Shown: piece after piece, positions 7,724-15,838 of the stretch
Numbering within the stretch: the stretch's first letter is position 1
Layout: every line of letters begins with the position of its first letter
Assembly: GCF_000721705.1 (NCBI RefSeq)
Contig: NZ_JOJL01000021.1
Span: forward strand, 186,001-250,000
Source: Actinoplanes subtropicus
GTDB lineage: Bacteria > Actinomycetota > Actinomycetes > Mycobacteriales > Micromonosporaceae
Direction of reading: 5' to 3'
Length of the DNA: 64,000 bases
Notes under the pieces: model-generated
Databases searched by the model: none
What the model saw: the letters and a program-made list of their open reading frames with translations, nothing else
Told to the model about the DNA's origin: nothing
Translations under genes and position numbers: made by a program

Positions 7724-9073
7724 TCAGGCGGATTCGCGGATCGCGGCGGCGAACGCCTCGGAGCGGTGCTCGAAGTTGCGGTAGCGGCCGTAGCTCGGGG
7801 CCGCCGGGGACAGCAGGACCACGCCGCCGTCCGGGGTCATCTTTCGCGCGAGACGCACGGCGGCCGGCAGATCCGCGGCGACCTCCGTGACCACCCCGGA
7901 CAGCCCGGCCAGCTCCTCGACGATCCGCGGGCCGGAGTCGGGGATGCCGATCACGGTGAGTTCCCGATCGGCGAGGAACTCGCGTAGCGGAGCGTAGTCG
8001 AGCCCGCGATCGGTGCCGCCGAGGAGCACGGTGAGCGGCCGGCCCGCGTACGCCTCGATCGCGTGCATCGCCGAGTAGGGACTCGTCGAGAGCGTATCGT
8101 CGACGAAGGTCAGCCCGGACGGGTCGGCGATCTCGGCGAGCCGGTGCGGCAGCCCCTCGAACGACTCGACGGCGGCCCGCAACTCGTCCTTCATCCCGGG
8201 CACGTCCACGCCCAGGCCGTCCAGCACGGCCAGCGCCACGCACAGGTTGCGGCCGTTGTGCGCGCCCTTGAGGTGCAGCGCCTCCCGGTGGAACAGCGGC
8301 TCGTCCGAGCAGTGCACCCACTCGTCCTCGACCCGGAACCGGGAGTCGTCGGCGCCGGCCGGGATCGGCGGGAACCCGTTCAGGTCGCAGATGCCCCGGA
8401 TCTCGTCGCGCAGCCGCAGGTCGGCGCCGTTCACCACGATCATCTCGGGGCCGTGCCGGAGCAGGTTGAGCTTGTCCCGGTAGTACTCCCGCTCGCCGCC
8501 GTGCGCGTCGAGGTGCTCGGGGAACAGCGCGGTCACCACCGCGACCCGCGGCGAGTCGGCCAGGTCGGCGCACTGGTAGCTGGACAGCTCCAGCACATAC
8601 TGGGCGGCCGGCGGCAGGTCGAGCAGCGGTACGCCGATGTTGCCGCCGAAGACGTTGGGCCGGCCGACCGCGGTCAGCAGGTGACTGATCAGGCTCGAGG
8701 TGGTGCTCTTGCCCTTGCTGCCGGTGACGCCGATCGTTCGCGCTGCGTTATCTGCCATCCAGAGGGCGCTACCGCCGGTGACCGTGACACCGCGCTCGCG
8801 CAGCTCCTTCATCCACGGGTGCGTCTGCGGCACGCCGGGCGAGCGGACCACCACGTCGGCGGTCACCAGAGCGGGGAAGGCGTGATCTCCGCCGGCCAGC
8901 GGCGCCTTCGCGGCGAGCTCGCCCTCCCACGGGATGGAGAGGAAGTTGGCGCTGTCGTCGACCGCGATCAGCCGCGACGGCCGGTGCGGCGCGATCGCCA
9001 GGACCGCGGCCCGGCCCTCCCGCCCGGTCCCCCACACCGCCACGGACCAGCCGTTCAGGTCTGCCAGGCGCAC
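7724..9073 (-). CDS. murD2: MurD2-type UDP-MurNAc-L-Ala:L-glutamate ligase
   Basis: Mur ligase of 449 aa acting in the cytoplasm on UDP-MurNAc-L-alanine. The N-terminal Rossmann part (VAVWGTGREG) is followed by the ATP-binding loop VTGSKGKSTTSSL near residue 120, the central domain (NIGVPLLD, LELSSYQ, FPEHLDAHG) and the C-terminal domain (NGRNLCVAL, GLPHRLAEIA, DDTLSTSP, LLGGTDRGLDY). The GSKGKST loop, rather than the TNGKTT usual in MurD, and the divergent neighbour murL indicate MurD2, which adds L-Glu that MurL then epimerises. Start is GTG with GAGGAGG upstream, only 63 bp from murL. An ordinary MurD is the alternative. Confidence 0.8.
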   Translation of the reverse strand: MRLADLNGWSVAVWGTGREGRAAVLAIAPHRPSRLIAVDDSANFLSIPWEGELAAKAPLAGGDHAFPALVTADVVVRSPGVPQTHPWMKELRERGVTVTGGSALWMADNAARTIGVTGSKGKSTTSSLISHLLTAVGRPNVFGGNIGVPLLDLPPAAQYVLELSSYQCADLADSPRVAVVTALFPEHLDAHGGEREYYRDKLNLLRHGPEMIVVNGADLRLRDEIRGICDLNGFPPIPAGADDSRFRVEDEWVHCSDEPLFHREALHLKGAHNGRNLCVALAVLDGLGVDVPGMKDELRAAVESFEGLPHRLAEIADPSGLTFVDDTLSTSPYSAMHAIEAYAGRPLTVLLGGTDRGLDYAPLREFLADRELTVIGIPDSGPRIVEELAGLSGVVTEVAADLPAAVRLARKMTPDGGVVLLSPAAPSYGRYRNFEHRSEAFAAAIRESA

Positions 9074-9136
9074 GTCGCAACCTCCTCGTCGAGTCGAACT
9101 AGTATTGCCGGTCGACAGAAAGACAGGAGATTCCGG

Positions 9137-10441
9137 GTGCGGTTCGACGTCATGCGCTTTCCCTCGTACGCGTTCGACCCGCAGACCGGCGTCGCCACGT
9201 TCGACTACCTGCTCGACGGCCCGGACCCCCTGTCGTTCACCGAGACGATCACCTTCCCGGTCGCCGACCGGCCGGTGCCGGAGGCCTTTCACCGGGTGCT
9301 CGACCTGCTGCACGTGGTGGCCGGGGTCAGCTACTACAAGGTCGGCGCGCCGGCCCGGGTGGTGGCGCCCGCCGCGGTCCCCCGGGCCGCAGCTGACTTC
9401 TTCACCGCGGTCTACACGGACGGAATGGCCGAGTACGCGTACCGCAACCACCTCGCGCACGTCCTGGAGCTGACCGTCGAGGTGCCCGGCACGAGCGAGC
9501 CCGCCGCCCCGGTGGACAATTCGCACGGCCGTCCGCTCTCCGCGGTCGGCGGCGGCAAGGACTCGATCGTCACGCTGGAGATCCTGCGCGACGCCGGGCT
9601 CGCCCCGGTCCCCTTCTCGGTCAACCCGAACCCGGTGATCAAGGCGGTGAACGCGGCCTCCGGCCTGCCCGCACTGGCCGCCCGGCGTCAACTCGACCCG
9701 AGCCTGTTCGAGCTCAACAGGTCGGGCGCCGCGCTCAACGGCCACATCCCGGTCACCGCCATCAACTCGCTGATCGCGATCGCCACCGCGGCCTGGCACG
9801 GGCTCGGCCCGGTCGTGATGTCCAACGAGCGCTCGGCGAGCGACCCCAACCTGACCTGGAACGGCCACGAGATCAACCACCAGTGGTCGAAGGGGCTGGC
9901 CGCCGAGGGCCTGCTCCGGCAGGCGGTCATCGCGCACAGCGGGCTGACCGAGCCGTACTTCTCGCTCCTGCGGTCGTTGTCGGAGCTGCACATCGCTCAG
10001 CTGTTCGCCCGGCACGACGCCTACGACGACGTGGTGACCAGCTGCAACAAGGCGTTCAAGCTGCACGACCCGGCCGTCCGGTGGTGCGGCGACTGCCCGA
10101 AGTGCCGGTTCGTCTACCTGGCGATGGCGCCGGCGATGGACCGGGCCCGGCTCAACCACATCTTCGGCCACGACCTGTTCGCCGACCCGGCCCAGGTGCC
10201 CGGCTTCCTCGAGCTGCTCGGGATCGACGCGCACAAGCCGTTCGAGTGCGTCGGCGAGGTCGAGGAGTCGCTGGTGGCGCTCTCGATGCTGACCGACGAC
10301 GCGCCGGTGCTGGTCGCGCTGCGGGCCGCGGTGCCGGCAACGGCCTGGGCCGAGGCGTCGCGGGATGACGTGCTGACGCCGGGCGGGCGGACGTACCTGC
10401 CCGAGGCGTACGCGAAGATCCTGGATGCCGCGCTGGCATGA
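9137..10441 (+). CDS. murL: MurL, UDP-MurNAc-L-Ala-L-Glu epimerase
   Basis: Protein of 434 aa that I recognise as MurL, the ATP-dependent epimerase that converts the terminal L-Glu of UDP-MurNAc-L-Ala-L-Glu to D-Glu. Visible marks are FPSYAFDPQTGVATFDY at the N-terminus, a pyrophosphatase-like loop SAVGGGKDSIV near residue 135, GPVVMSNERSASDPNL, and the cysteine cluster WCGDCPKCRF near residue 320. Start GTG 9137 has AGGAGA 7 nt upstream. It is divergent from murD2 and shares ATGA with a downstream cupin gene. Together the pair supplies peptidoglycan D-Glu without glutamate racemase; whether murI also exists elsewhere cannot be seen. Confidence 0.85.
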   Translation: MRFDVMRFPSYAFDPQTGVATFDYLLDGPDPLSFTETITFPVADRPVPEAFHRVLDLLHVVAGVSYYKVGAPARVVAPAAVPRAAADFFTAVYTDGMAEYAYRNHLAHVLELTVEVPGTSEPAAPVDNSHGRPLSAVGGGKDSIVTLEILRDAGLAPVPFSVNPNPVIKAVNAASGLPALAARRQLDPSLFELNRSGAALNGHIPVTAINSLIAIATAAWHGLGPVVMSNERSASDPNLTWNGHEINHQWSKGLAAEGLLRQAVIAHSGLTEPYFSLLRSLSELHIAQLFARHDAYDDVVTSCNKAFKLHDPAVRWCGDCPKCRFVYLAMAPAMDRARLNHIFGHDLFADPAQVPGFLELLGIDAHKPFECVGEVEESLVALSMLTDDAPVLVALRAAVPATAWAEASRDDVLTPGGRTYLPEAYAKILDAALA

Positions 10442-10806
10442 GCGGCGAGATCTACGTCGGCAGCGCCGATCGGGACGCGCCGAAGGAGCGCGGCTGGCTG
10501 GTCGGCTACTTCCAGCCCGGCGACGACCCGCGGCACAGCCCCGAGGTCGAGGTCAAGTGGGGGCGGCACCCGGCCGGCGACCGGCGCGCCGAGTGGGTGC
10601 GCGGCGAGGACCGTACGGCCATCCTGTTCCTGATCAGCGGCCGGTTCACGCTGGAGTTCCCGGATCGCCGGGTCACCCTGGCCCGGCCGGGCGATTACGT
10701 GCTCTGGGGCAAGGGCGTCGACCACTCGTGGCACGCCGAGGAGGAGTCGCTCGTCCTCACCGTCCGGTGGCCGTCGCTCCCGGGGTACGCCACGCCGCTC
10801 CCCTGA
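10438..10806 (+). CDS. Small cupin-domain protein
   Basis: Single cupin barrel of 122 aa. The conserved stretch runs LFLISGRFTLEFPDRRV, then RPGDYVLWGKGVDHSWHAEE, giving glycines and a late His but only part of the usual metal-ligand set. Its ATG overlaps the murL stop (ATGA), so it is translationally coupled and may support murL function, for example as a binding or stabilising partner. No enzymatic role can be assigned from sequence. Confidence 0.75.
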   Translation: MSGEIYVGSADRDAPKERGWLVGYFQPGDDPRHSPEVEVKWGRHPAGDRRAEWVRGEDRTAILFLISGRFTLEFPDRRVTLARPGDYVLWGKGVDHSWHAEEESLVLTVRWPSLPGYATPLP

Positions 10807-10844
10807 CCTACTCCGGGGCGTCGTGCCTACTCCGGGGCGTCGTG
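10807..10844 (-). repeat. 19-bp tandem duplication at a gene's 3' end
   Basis: CCTACTCCGGGGCGTCGTG occurs twice head to tail. The downstream copy encodes the last residues and stop (HDAPE-stop) of the globin-like reductase, so the second copy sits just outside the gene as a spare C-terminus. It looks like a recent slippage duplication. Confidence 0.9.
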
Positions 10845-12794
10845 GTGGATGCGCTCCGGGTGCACGCCGAGCAGGTGCAGGGCGGCACTGGTGGCGGCCA
10901 GCATGAGCGGCGGCCCGGCCAGGTAGACCTCGTGCCGGGACCACTCGCCGTAGGCGGCGACCGCGTCGGTGACCAGGCCGGACGCGTACGGCCCCGGATC
11001 GCCCTCGGACACCACCGGCACCACGGTGGCCCGTTTCGCGAGCCGCGCGATCTCGGCGATCTCGTCGATGTCGTAGAGCTCGGCGAGGTCGCGCACGCCC
11101 CAGAACAGCACGGCCGACCGCCCGTCCCCGGTGTCGGCCAGCTCGGTCAGCAGCGCCTTGAGCGGCGCCACCCCGGTGTCCCCGGCGATCATCAGCAGGT
11201 TGCGGCCGGGCCCCTCGGGCAGCCCCATCTCCCCCTCGGCGCGCCCGATCCGCACCTCGTCGCCGACCACCGTGTGGTGCACCAGCGTGCCGCTCACCCC
11301 GGTCTCGGTCTTCGCCCGCACGTGCAGCTCGACCAGGTCGTCCCGCCGCGGCGCGCCGGCCAGCGAATACGGCCGCCAGATCCCCGGCAGGCGGTTGACC
11401 TCGATCCGCGCGTACTGCCCCGGCCGGAACGGCATCGGAAGGTACGGCCGCAGCCGGATCACCGCCAGATCGGGCCGGCGCAGCTCGTGCGAGACGACCA
11501 CGGCGGTCCAGCTGACCGGTTCGTCCTGGTCGGTGACCTGCATCCACTCGTACACGTGCTGCCAGGTCGACCGCCAGGCCAGCTCGAACTCCTGCCGCCA
11601 CTCCCCCGCCGGCGACCCGGCCCGCAAGGCCTCGGCCAGCGCCGCCCCGACGAATTGCAGTCCCCGCGGCGGCACGCCACACGCCGCGAGCGCCGCCCCG
11701 AGCCGCGCGCTCCCACCCACCAGCAGCGGCGGCTGATCAAGGTGATCGACCAGCCAGACCAACCCCGCGGCCAGCTTGGCGGTCTGCGTGGCGGCGTCCC
11801 CCGGCAGCGCCGCGACCACCTCGGGCCGCGCGGTGTGCAGGGCCAGCCGCAGCCGACCGGCCACCGCGGTACCGCCGCCGGCGAAGTCCAGGCTCTCCCG
11901 CAGCAGCCCCTGAGTCTGCCGCAGCAGCGCATCGTCGGCCGGGTCCATGCCGTCGACCGCGGGCGCCCGCCCGGGCGCCGCCGCCGTCACTCCCTCGAAG
12001 CGCGGCGGTCGCGGTTGACTGCCAGACCTTTGCGGTACGCCGGGAGCCTGTCCCTCCACGTCGGGATCGCCCGACGCCCACCGGGGCCGCCCGATCAGCC
12101 CGCCCACGGCCGCCGCACTCACCTCCGACGCGCCCCCAGCCCGCCCGGCCACACCCTCACCAAGCCGCCCGGCCGCACCCTCACCAAGCCGCCCGGCCGC
12201 ACCCTCACCAAGCCGCCCGGCCGCACCCTCACCAAGCCGCCCGGCCGCACCCGCGCCAGGCCGCCCGGTCTCGCCCTCGCCTGAACGGAGCCGACCCTCG
12301 CCGCCCTCACCTGGACGGAGCCGACCCTCGGCGGACCGGGCGGGCCGACCCTCGCCGTGGCGGTCGTCTGGTTCGTCGCGCAGTGGCCCATCCGGCGACC
12401 GCAGCACCGATGCCCGATCGAAGAACGACCCGACGGCAGGCACCTCAGCGGCAGCCGCCTCGCCCGCGACGGAAATTTCGCCCGCCGAGCCTATTTCGGA
12501 AATGTCGGTCTCGTCTGGGTCGTCCGTCGGCGTTTCCGGCAACCGGCTCGACGCCCAATCGGGCCGCACCGAGCCGGCTTCCCACTCCGGATTCGGCTCC
12601 TCGGCAGGCTCCGTTTCCGCGCGCGGTCCGCGGCCGGCCAGATCCTCCGGGCGGGTCAGGGCCGCGGCCGTGTCGGCGGCGCCGGCCTCCGCCGCGTCGG
12701 GCGCGGCCTGCCGCAGGCGGATGGCTCGGAGCAGCGCCAACAGGTGCTGGTCCGCCCCCGAACCCGAGCTCGATCCGGACGACAACAGCCACAC
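10827..12794 (-). CDS. Flavohaemoglobin-like reductase with degenerate globin domain
   Basis: Protein of 655 aa from GTG 12794 (TTG 12824 is possible). Residues 1 to about 285 are Pro/Gly/Ala/Glu-rich and probably disordered, including a GRLGEGAA octapeptide repeat. Next is a globin-like domain, then an FNR-type reductase: FAD loop RPYSLAGAPR, NAD(P) loop AGDTGVAPLKALL, and C-terminal YLAGPPLML. In flavohaemoglobins the proximal His lies in LGRRHARYGV; here the aligned LGAALAACGV has Leu, and the FY pair carrying the distal Tyr is replaced by VA. Haem binding is therefore doubtful, so NO dioxygenase activity should not be assumed. The flavin reductase half looks intact. Confidence 0.75.
   Translation of the reverse strand: MWLLSSGSSSGSGADQHLLALLRAIRLRQAAPDAAEAGAADTAAALTRPEDLAGRGPRAETEPAEEPNPEWEAGSVRPDWASSRLPETPTDDPDETDISEIGSAGEISVAGEAAAAEVPAVGSFFDRASVLRSPDGPLRDEPDDRHGEGRPARSAEGRLRPGEGGEGRLRSGEGETGRPGAGAAGRLGEGAAGRLGEGAAGRLGEGAAGRLGEGVAGRAGGASEVSAAAVGGLIGRPRWASGDPDVEGQAPGVPQRSGSQPRPPRFEGVTAAAPGRAPAVDGMDPADDALLRQTQGLLRESLDFAGGGTAVAGRLRLALHTARPEVVAALPGDAATQTAKLAAGLVWLVDHLDQPPLLVGGSARLGAALAACGVPPRGLQFVGAALAEALRAGSPAGEWRQEFELAWRSTWQHVYEWMQVTDQDEPVSWTAVVVSHELRRPDLAVIRLRPYLPMPFRPGQYARIEVNRLPGIWRPYSLAGAPRRDDLVELHVRAKTETGVSGTLVHHTVVGDEVRIGRAEGEMGLPEGPGRNLLMIAGDTGVAPLKALLTELADTGDGRSAVLFWGVRDLAELYDIDEIAEIARLAKRATVVPVVSEGDPGPYASGLVTDAVAAYGEWSRHEVYLAGPPLMLAATSAALHLLGVHPERIHHDAPE
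12143..12265 (-). repeat. 24-bp in-frame tandem repeat in the disordered linker
   Basis: Four to five copies of a 24-bp unit (CCGCACCCTCACCAAGCCGC core) encode the repeated residues GRLGEGAA in the N-terminal tail of the globin-like reductase. The unit is a multiple of three, so copy number can change without breaking the frame. The near-identity of copies suggests recent expansion. Confidence 0.9.
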
Positions 12795-12884
12795 CCCCGC
12801 TCGGCGGTCACGTGAACAGTACAACCGTACTGCCGCCCGGAGCCCTCCGTCTCCCTACCCGCGACGAGGGCTACGCCACGAAAT

Positions 12885-13778
12885 TCAGCGGGCGAGGGCG
12901 GCCAGCGCGGCCCGGGTCTGGCCGTCCGGGTCGGCGCCGAGCGGGCGGAGCACGACCGTCCCGGCGCCCGCCCGGTGCAGGGCCTCGACCTGAGCCGGGA
13001 GTACCGACGCCGGGCCGAACATGCCGAACACCTCGGACGGCTCGACGCCCAGCCACGCCGCCTGGCCCGCGACCACCTCGCGCGCCGCCTCGGCCGCCCG
13101 GTCCCGGTCGTCGTCGACGCGCAGGAACGCGAAGACGATCAGCTCGTGGCCGGGGCGGTCGCCCGCCGCGCGGCCGCGGTCGATGTGGGTCAGCGCGGCG
13201 GCCACCTGGGCCGGGCCGGCCCCCTCGGCCAGGATCGTCCCGTCGGCGACCCGGCCGGAGAGCTCCAGCGAGCGGGGCCGCACCACGCCGGTGACGATCG
13301 GCGGCACCACCGCGGCCGGGTGCACGAGCCGCAGCCCGTCGACCGTGACCTCGCGGCCGTGCAGCACGACCTCGTCGCCGGCGAGCAGGCCGCGCACCGC
13401 GACGATCGTCTCCTCGAGCATCGCCAGCTTGCCGGCGTGTTCCGCGCCGACCTGGCGCATCCATTCCGGTACGCCGTGGCCGACGCCCGCCACCAGCCGT
13501 CCGGGGTGCACCCGCGCGAGGTTGCCCACCTCCATCGCGAGCAGGGCCGCGTTCCGCAGGGCGACCGGCGCGATGCCCAGCCCGACCCGCAGCCGCCGGG
13601 TGCCGGCCAGGGCGAGCGCCGCGGCGCTGATCGAGCCGGTCCAGCCGAGGTCCTCGACCACCCACAGGTCGTCCGCGCCCCGCTCGTCGAGCAGCGCCGC
13701 GTACCCGGGCAACTCCTCGGGCGGCCGCCCCCGGTCGAACATGAAACCGATCCGGGGCCCCGTGCGATCTTCGCTCAC
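12885..13778 (-). CDS. Luciferase-like (LLM) F420-type oxidoreductase
   Basis: TIM-barrel flavin/F420 oxidoreductase of 297 aa. Recognisable segments are GADDLWVVEDLGW, RLRVGLGIAPVALRNAALLAMEVGNLARVHPGRL (split here only by eye), GVGHGVPEWMRQVG and LRLVHPAAVVPPIVTGVV, all typical of LLM-class proteins in actinomycetes, where F420 is the usual cofactor. The substrate cannot be predicted. It stands alone between the globin-like reductase and a divergent acetyltransferase. The start is GTG at 13778. Confidence 0.82.
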   Translation of the reverse strand: MSEDRTGPRIGFMFDRGRPPEELPGYAALLDERGADDLWVVEDLGWTGSISAAALALAGTRRLRVGLGIAPVALRNAALLAMEVGNLARVHPGRLVAGVGHGVPEWMRQVGAEHAGKLAMLEETIVAVRGLLAGDEVVLHGREVTVDGLRLVHPAAVVPPIVTGVVRPRSLELSGRVADGTILAEGAGPAQVAAALTHIDRGRAAGDRPGHELIVFAFLRVDDDRDRAAEAAREVVAGQAAWLGVEPSEVFGMFGPASVLPAQVEALHRAGAGTVVLRPLGADPDGQTRAALAALAR

Positions 13779-13869
13779 GCCCTCACCCTAGACGTTGACA
13801 GCGGCGAGATCATGGCGCGGCGGTCCGACGTTTTCTTCCGCCATTCCTTCGTACGCGTAGAGGTCAACC

Positions 13870-14628
13870 TTGAACGTGGATGCCCGCATCCAGCAGTCCG
13901 TCCTGTCCAACCTGTCCAGCCGCCCGGCGCCGATCGAGTCCGGGCCGTTCGTGATCGGTTTCGATCCGAGCACCCCGAATCCCGGGATCAACTACGCCAC
14001 CCCTCGTCCGGGCGCGGCGATCTCGGCCGCCGACGTGACGGCCCTGGTGCGCGCCGTCGAGATCGCCAACCGCCAACCCCGTCTCGAGTACGTGACCAGC
14101 AGCGCCCCCGGCCTGGAGGCGCTGCTGGTGGCGGCCGGCTTCACCGTCGAGGCCCGGCACGAGTACCTGACCTGCCGCCCGGACACCCTGGCGCCCCCGC
14201 CGGCGCCGGCCGGCTTCGCCCTGCGGGAGCCGGCGGACGACGCCGAGCGGCTCGCCATGGTCACCGCCCAGCACGAGGCCTTCGGCGGCCCCGCACCGCG
14301 CGACGCCGACGTCGAGCGCATGTCCCGCCTGCAGTCCCGGGGCGGCGTTGCGGTGATGGCCGTGGCCGGCGACGACGGCACCTGCGCCGGCGGCGGCCAG
14401 GCGGTCCCGCCGCACGACGGGGTCAGCGAGGTGGCCGGCATCGCCATCCGCCCGGAGTACCGCCGTCGGGGCCTCGCGTCGGCGGTGACGGCCACGGTGA
14501 CCACCCACCTGTTCGAGGCCGGCACCGAGATCGCCTGGCTGGAGGCGTCCGGCACCGACTCCCGCCGCATCTACGAACGAATCGGCTACCGCACGACCGG
14601 CAACCGCCTCTACATCTCCCACCCGTGA
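13870..14628 (+). CDS. GNAT-family N-acetyltransferase
   Basis: Acetyltransferase of about 252 aa. The C-terminal half (residues 115-250) is a GNAT fold with the acetyl-CoA loop IRPEYRRRGLASAV and a final strand IYERIGYRTTGNRLYI; the N-terminal half is a second, degenerate GNAT-like lobe. Start may be TTG 13870 or GTG 13876, with GAGGT upstream. The substrate is unknown. Its stop codon lies inside the first unit of a 10-bp tandem repeat, and its end overlaps the convergent GNAT reading frame by 19 bp. Confidence 0.8.
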   Translation: MNVDARIQQSVLSNLSSRPAPIESGPFVIGFDPSTPNPGINYATPRPGAAISAADVTALVRAVEIANRQPRLEYVTSSAPGLEALLVAAGFTVEARHEYLTCRPDTLAPPPAPAGFALREPADDAERLAMVTAQHEAFGGPAPRDADVERMSRLQSRGGVAVMAVAGDDGTCAGGGQAVPPHDGVSEVAGIAIRPEYRRRGLASAVTATVTTHLFEAGTEIAWLEASGTDSRRIYERIGYRTTGNRLYISHP

Positions 14629-15386
14629 CGGCCCGTGACAGCCCGTGACAGCCCGTGACAGCCCGTGACAGCCCGTGACAGCCCGTGACAGCCCGTGACA
14701 GCCCGTGACAGCCCGTGACAGCCCGTGACGGCGCCCCGGCCGGGGGCGCCGCCTCGGCGGGCGGCGGCGGGCTCAGCCATGCAGGACAGCCCGGCGGCCA
14801 CGCACGGAGGGTGAGCTGCAACCAGCCGCGCGGAAGAGGCGGGACTTGTCCTCGCCGTACGGTCAAGTGGTTTTGATGGGTAAATGACTGATTCGGCAAG
14901 TTCGGGCGGCTCGGTGGGGTTCGTGAAGGTGCGGAGGCGGGTCATGCCGAGGCGGGTCATGACCGCGTGCGAGCGGGTGTTGCCGATCGCGGCGATGGCC
15001 AGGACCTCGGGGAGCGCCAGCGTGTCGAAGGCGAAGTCGAGCACGGCCCGGGCGGCCTCGGTGGCGTAGCCTCGGCCCCAATGCGCGCGAGCCAGGCGCC
15101 AGCCCATCTCGACGCCGGAGACGGGGATGTCGTCCTCGGTCGGGTCGAGGCCGGCCATGCCGATGAGTTCGCCGGTGGCGGCCAGTTCGAGGGCCCACCA
15201 GCCCCAGCCCCGGGTGGCCAGGTCGGACTGGAAACGGTCCAAAACAGCGTCGGACTCCGCCCTGGTCAGGGGATGGTCGAAGAACTCGCGGACCTCGGGG
15301 TCGGCGTTGAGCGCGGCCCAGGCGGGACGGTCGGCGTCGCGCCACTGACGCAGCCGGAGGCGTGTGGTGGTCAACTCTGTTGTCAT
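14610..15386 (-). CDS. RimJ/RimL-type GNAT acetyltransferase with run-on C-terminus
   Basis: The first 170 residues are a normal RimJ/RimL-type GNAT (TTRLRLRQWRDADRPAWAAL; GWRLARAHWGRGYATEA; NTRSHAVMTRLGMTRL), likely modifying an amino group. The family normally ends soon after this point, but here the frame continues for about 85 residues of Ala/Pro-rich sequence and a decapeptide repeat (AVTGCHGLSR) encoded by the 10-bp tandem repeat, ending inside the convergent GNAT gene. A shifted frame would stop at 14863. I infer that a small indel destroyed the original stop. Start ATG 15386; ATG 15398 is possible. Confidence 0.65.
   Translation of the reverse strand: MTTELTTTRLRLRQWRDADRPAWAALNADPEVREFFDHPLTRAESDAVLDRFQSDLATRGWGWWALELAATGELIGMAGLDPTEDDIPVSGVEMGWRLARAHWGRGYATEAARAVLDFAFDTLALPEVLAIAAIGNTRSHAVMTRLGMTRLRTFTNPTEPPELAESVIYPSKPLDRTARTSPASSARLVAAHPPCVAAGLSCMAEPAAARRGGAPGRGAVTGCHGLSRAVTGCHGLSRAVTGCHGLSRAVTGRHGWEM
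14621..14730. repeat. 10-bp tandem repeat, eleven units
   Basis: Nine identical units GCCCGTGACA flanked by one variant on each side (ACCCGTGACG and GCCCGTGACG). Because the unit contains TGA and its length is not a multiple of three, all three plus-strand frames are stopped, while all three minus-strand frames stay open. It lies between two convergent acetyltransferase genes. There are no spacers, so it is not a CRISPR array. Confidence 0.95.
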
Positions 15387-15429
15387 GATGCGGCTCATTG
15401 TTGTCGCAGGGCGCATATAGGCTGCCACC

Positions 15430-15618
15430 ATGTCCGACGAGGAGCAGCAGGAGCAGGCCGAGCAGCCGGAGGAGTTTCTCAACCGGGCCGCTCGCCGGGC
15501 GGCCAAACACAAGAAGCACGCGCATGGCGTGGCCACCGCGCAGGCGTCCGACCAGCAGCATGGGCGCGGGGCGGTGCCCACGCGCAAGTCGTTCGGTAAT
15601 CGCCGCACCGGGGGCTGA
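15430..15618 (+). CDS. Small acidic-to-basic protein, unknown function
   Basis: A 62-aa protein with a Glu/Gln-rich start (MSDEEQQEQAEQPEEF) and a basic remainder (LNRAARRAAKHKKHAHG), without membrane segment or cysteines. The codon pattern and isolated position divergent from the GNAT gene support a real gene. I recognise the AARRAAKHKK-like layout from small actinobacterial proteins but know no function. Confidence 0.5.
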   Translation: MSDEEQQEQAEQPEEFLNRAARRAAKHKKHAHGVATAQASDQQHGRGAVPTRKSFGNRRTGG

Positions 15619-15652
15619 CCGGCCCCATCGCCCGCCGCCCGTCGTTGTGCCC

Positions 15653-15819
15653 CAGGGCCTGTGTCGAAGAAGGGGCCGGAGCGCGGCGAGGTCCAGGCGT
15701 CGTCCGGGTGCGCGCCGCGGGCGCCCGAATACCGGGGTGGTATTCGGGTGTTCGCGGCGTGCGCCCAGGCGGCGGCTGGACCACGCCGCAGCCCGACTCC
15801 TACTTCGACACAGGCCCTG
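15653..15819. repeat. 167-bp imperfect palindrome
   Basis: The two halves are inverted copies of each other: 17-bp perfect outer arms (CAGGGCCTGTGTCGAAG and its complement at 15803-15819), a perfect apical 10-bp stem (CCCGAATACC/GGTATTCGGG) and roughly 80% identity between. It fills the gap between the 62-aa gene and the methyltransferase. It could fold as a very long hairpin or be two inverted copies of a repeated element; no transposase is present. Confidence 0.85.
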
Positions 15820-15838
15820 CGCTCGGCACAATGGCGGG

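Noticed and set aside
12143..12265. CRISPR-like or minisatellite regulatory array
   Set aside because: Units are in frame within a protein and encode a regular octapeptide.
14621..14730. CRISPR-like array
   Set aside because: Units are 10 bp with no spacers and no cas genes; it is a simple satellite.
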